Positions 61,377-64,000 of a stretch of DNA of 64,000 bases are shown here, in pieces. The notes beneath the pieces are model-generated. The model worked only from the letters and a program-made list of their open reading frames with translations. It searched no databases and had not been told where the DNA came from. The position numbers were made by a program, and so were the translations under genes. The stretch is taken from positions 62,001 through 126,000 of the forward strand of contig CAJNOJ010000245.1 of NCBI GenBank assembly GCA_905250025.1, in the 5' to 3' direction. Each line of letters starts with the position of its first letter. Position 1 is the first letter of the stretch. The DNA is from Adineta ricciae. Lineage: Eukaryota > Rotifera > Eurotatoria > Adinetida > Adinetidae.

Positions 61377-64000
61377 TGCTTTGATAATAATAGATTCATT
61401 TGCTTACTGTTCTCTTTATATAATTAAGTCATAAAGATAAGATATATATGAATAAACTTACAGTAAAAGAATTCAATTGTGCTTCATTTTAGATCGTAAA
61501 TCATCACACTAATGTTATAAAATCAGTCGAAGAGATTAGTAAAATAATGTAAAGACAAAAAAAAGCTTCTTTGAAAAAGAAAATAACTTCTTGTTTCAAG
61601 AACATTTCCCTTCAATAATACTTTCACAAGAACATAATTATATTCATTTGATTCTGTTGTATTGCATTATAATCAGTAGTTTTACAAGTCAATTATTTCG
61701 ATAAAAATAGACATTGTGTTTGATTCTGAATCAAAATATCGTTGTTCTCTACGATTTATAAAGTATTTGTTCAACATTATTGATCATTAATCATGTCAGA
61801 ATAAAAATAGTATACAAATGTATCGATAGGAAACGAGCATAAAAACCCGGAAAGCGTAATGATATGCTTTTTGCAGGTAAATTATTTTAAATTCTGTTGT
61901 TTCGAGGGTAATAAGGCATAATATCTGTCATATTTGATTCAATACTCTACTCAATCTCTATAACGATTTCAAATGAAAAATCAATATCACTTTTTCGTAT
62001 TATATTGGACAAATAAAAAGAAATCAAATCAGTTTGCCTAGTTTTGTCGTTTCGCTACACGTTCTGCAATGTCAATTAACACGCTACAATAAATTCTAAA
62101 AATTAGCAGCACTTATTCTGAAAGAAATTCTAATAGGATCTTTTAAAAGTCGATTTTAATTGAAAATGTTTAATCAAGTGAATTTTTCTGTCAACTAATA
62201 TCGTTTTTTGTTCCAAATGACTTGCCTTTGTCAATATTCAAATGAATTCAAATAAACTCGTTGATTATCTATTATTCGATCATAGTGACAAAACAGTAAC
62301 TTTACAGACACACTTCACACGTTTTGTTTATCACACATAAACAGTCCTTTATGAATCATTGTCGATGTTATTCATTTGTTTAAATGTTATGTTCGAATAA
62401 ATTGATTCTCTGGAATAGATTTGAACATATTCAATCAAATCATGTTTAGGAATTTTTCGATCATAACATTTCATACGAATGATTTGTTATATCATACATT
62501 TTAATCTGAAATTTGTCTCGAGTTTATCTCAAGATTCTTCAGATAAATGCATCCGTAAGAAAGAAAATGAAAAAAGACCACTTCAGTACAAGTTCATAGT
62601 ATATAGTATACCAGCATCTGAGAATGTTTTCATAATTCATTGATGCAAAATCTGATACGGCTAGTTGTATTGGGTAAGATCTTTGTCTACAACGACAGTA
62701 ACGAAATTTTTCTAAGATGAATAGAAAGATTTTGCAATTTGGAATGATTTCTAGTCATTTCCTATGTTTTATCACAATTGAGGTTGATGAAATCAAGTAA
62801 TTGAAATAATAATTATGAAAATTCAATTTAAGATTCGAATTATAGTAAATGTTATTCTAAACCTGTTTACAACAATCTAAAAGAATATCAGATGATTTGA
62901 AGATCTATCTTATCTATTGACAAGTTAGTCCTTCATCCTAAAACACATAAATAAATCAAAGAAAATAAATAGTAATTCGAACACATATTCAAGGATGAAG
63001 AGATCTGCTAGAGAATCAGAAATATTTCAAAATCTACACATACATTAGCAACTTATTTTTTGAAAAACATTCGTACATTACACTTCTCATCAGTAAACTC
63101 AACGACCTTATCGATAATAATGAATGATTTCCACAGTGTATTGATTTTTTTTCTCTTTGAAAAAGTAGAACATACCATTTGAACACTTTCTTCTATTCTT
63201 ATTTCAATAAGTCTTCCTCTTGATCATGACTTCAACGTTATTTATATGTTTAAATATAAATGAACATAATTCTGCTTGATGAATTTGAATAATTCTCAAT
63301 TAAACACGCTTAATAAGATTGAGAAGAGTTTCTTCCCGTAGAAAAGTTTAGATTAATAAATGATTGTCTGATAAAATATGCTCGAGAAAATGTTTTCATC
63401 CGTCTTTCTTCTCTCGAAGCCAAAAGAACTGATGGATCGTCATCGAGTCAAGAATGCTCTTTAAAAAAGACTAAAGAACATCTCATCTAACATAATTTAT
63501 TTTCTTCGATCTATGCACGAATGAGCATCGTATGTGTTATTATATGTTTTCAGGTTCAATATTATGGAAAAAAAGAAAAGAATTTCTTCTTCTTTTGTTT
63601 ATTAAATAATGTTGAAAGCGAATGTCAATGATATTCGAAAAAATGATGATTTGATCCGCTTTTCTAATCTTATTAACGATCGATTCAAATAGAAAATCAA
63701 TGAAATTTCAGTAGAAATGATGATTCTCGTCTGAGAAAGGAATGTTCGTTGGTCAAGTTGAACTTTCTCAACGACAAAGAGATCCATTTATTATGTGAAA
63801 TATTCATTTCCCAGTTGACACGTCTGTTTATACTTCTACCTGTTGTTCTTTTCGTATTACTTTCGTTATGAATGAAAATTAATCATCTATTCAATATCTG
63901 CATGTTGTTGATCATTCATTATTCATAAACATAAACTAATCAAAAAGAAAATCTCGAAGCAGTTTTGCTCGACTATGTTACATTACAGAACGAGTATGTT
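61377..64000. other. No gene recognised
   Basis: About 2.6 kb of strongly AT-rich DNA upstream of the homeobox gene. The longest frame (63602-63787, minus) has no motif. I saw no tRNA, repeat array or transposon end. It probably contains the homeobox gene's regulatory region. Confidence 0.5.

Overview
The window is AT-rich eukaryotic DNA with compact multi-exon genes. Nearly all introns are 45-70 bases, with GT..AG ends. The gene content points to a bdelloid rotifer: F-box/leucine-rich families, NHL-repeat ectodomains joined to polycystin channels, a plant-like PPR-DYW protein in an animal, and many small DNA-transposon relics. This assignment is inferred from content; no species-diagnostic marker was checked. 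Exon structures were built by hand from splice sites and reading phase. Most join without a break over many exons.

Layout. 1-2579 (+): 3' two thirds of xanthine dehydrogenase. 3511-3651 (+): orphan F-box fragment. 4302-4589 (-): small membrane protein. 5898-7551 (+): kinesin-13 motor with an assembly gap. 8358-9314: a hAT-like MITE and a second inverted-repeat element lying in a possible small broken gene. 9998-11201 (-): 7-exon four-span membrane protein. 15180-18116 (+): F-box-like/LRR gene with fifteen identical-length 84-base LRR exons. 18600-23100: repeat-rich block with a minisatellite, a piggyBac-like element, hairpins and two copies of a long repeat around an MSK kinase fragment. 23487-24545 (-): retinol-dehydrogenase-like SDR. 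25386-28665 (+): ten-exon PPR-DYW protein. 29201-29596 (-): dsRNA-binding protein. 30305-31954 (+): intronless F-box protein. 32698-33354 (+): MSK-type kinase, its middle lost at an N. 34000-45752 (-): a 32-exon, about 2971-residue polycystin-1-like protein with two NHL propellers. 46319-46645 (-): claudin-like fragment. 48937-52218 (-): intronless 1093-residue glycine-repeat protein. 52902-55611 (-): Tousled-like kinase with an apparent one-base frameshift. 56385-59038 (-): SCAP with a gap near its 5' end. 59319-59931 (+): V-ATPase subunit F. 60088-60582 (+): GET1/WRB. 60810-61376 (-): paired-like homeobox protein. 61377-64000: no gene recognised.

The genes do not form one pathway. Housekeeping genes (XDH, kinesin, SDR, TLK, SCAP, ATP6V1F, GET1) lie among expanded or foreign-looking families (F-box/LRR, PPR-DYW, glycine-repeat protein). 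SCAP/ATP6V1F and SDR/PPR are divergent pairs that may share promoter regions. ATP6V1F and GET1 are tandem and only 156 bases apart. Three single-N positions (5919, 33208, 58940) each fall inside a gene, and in the kinesin and MSK genes much more than one base is clearly missing.
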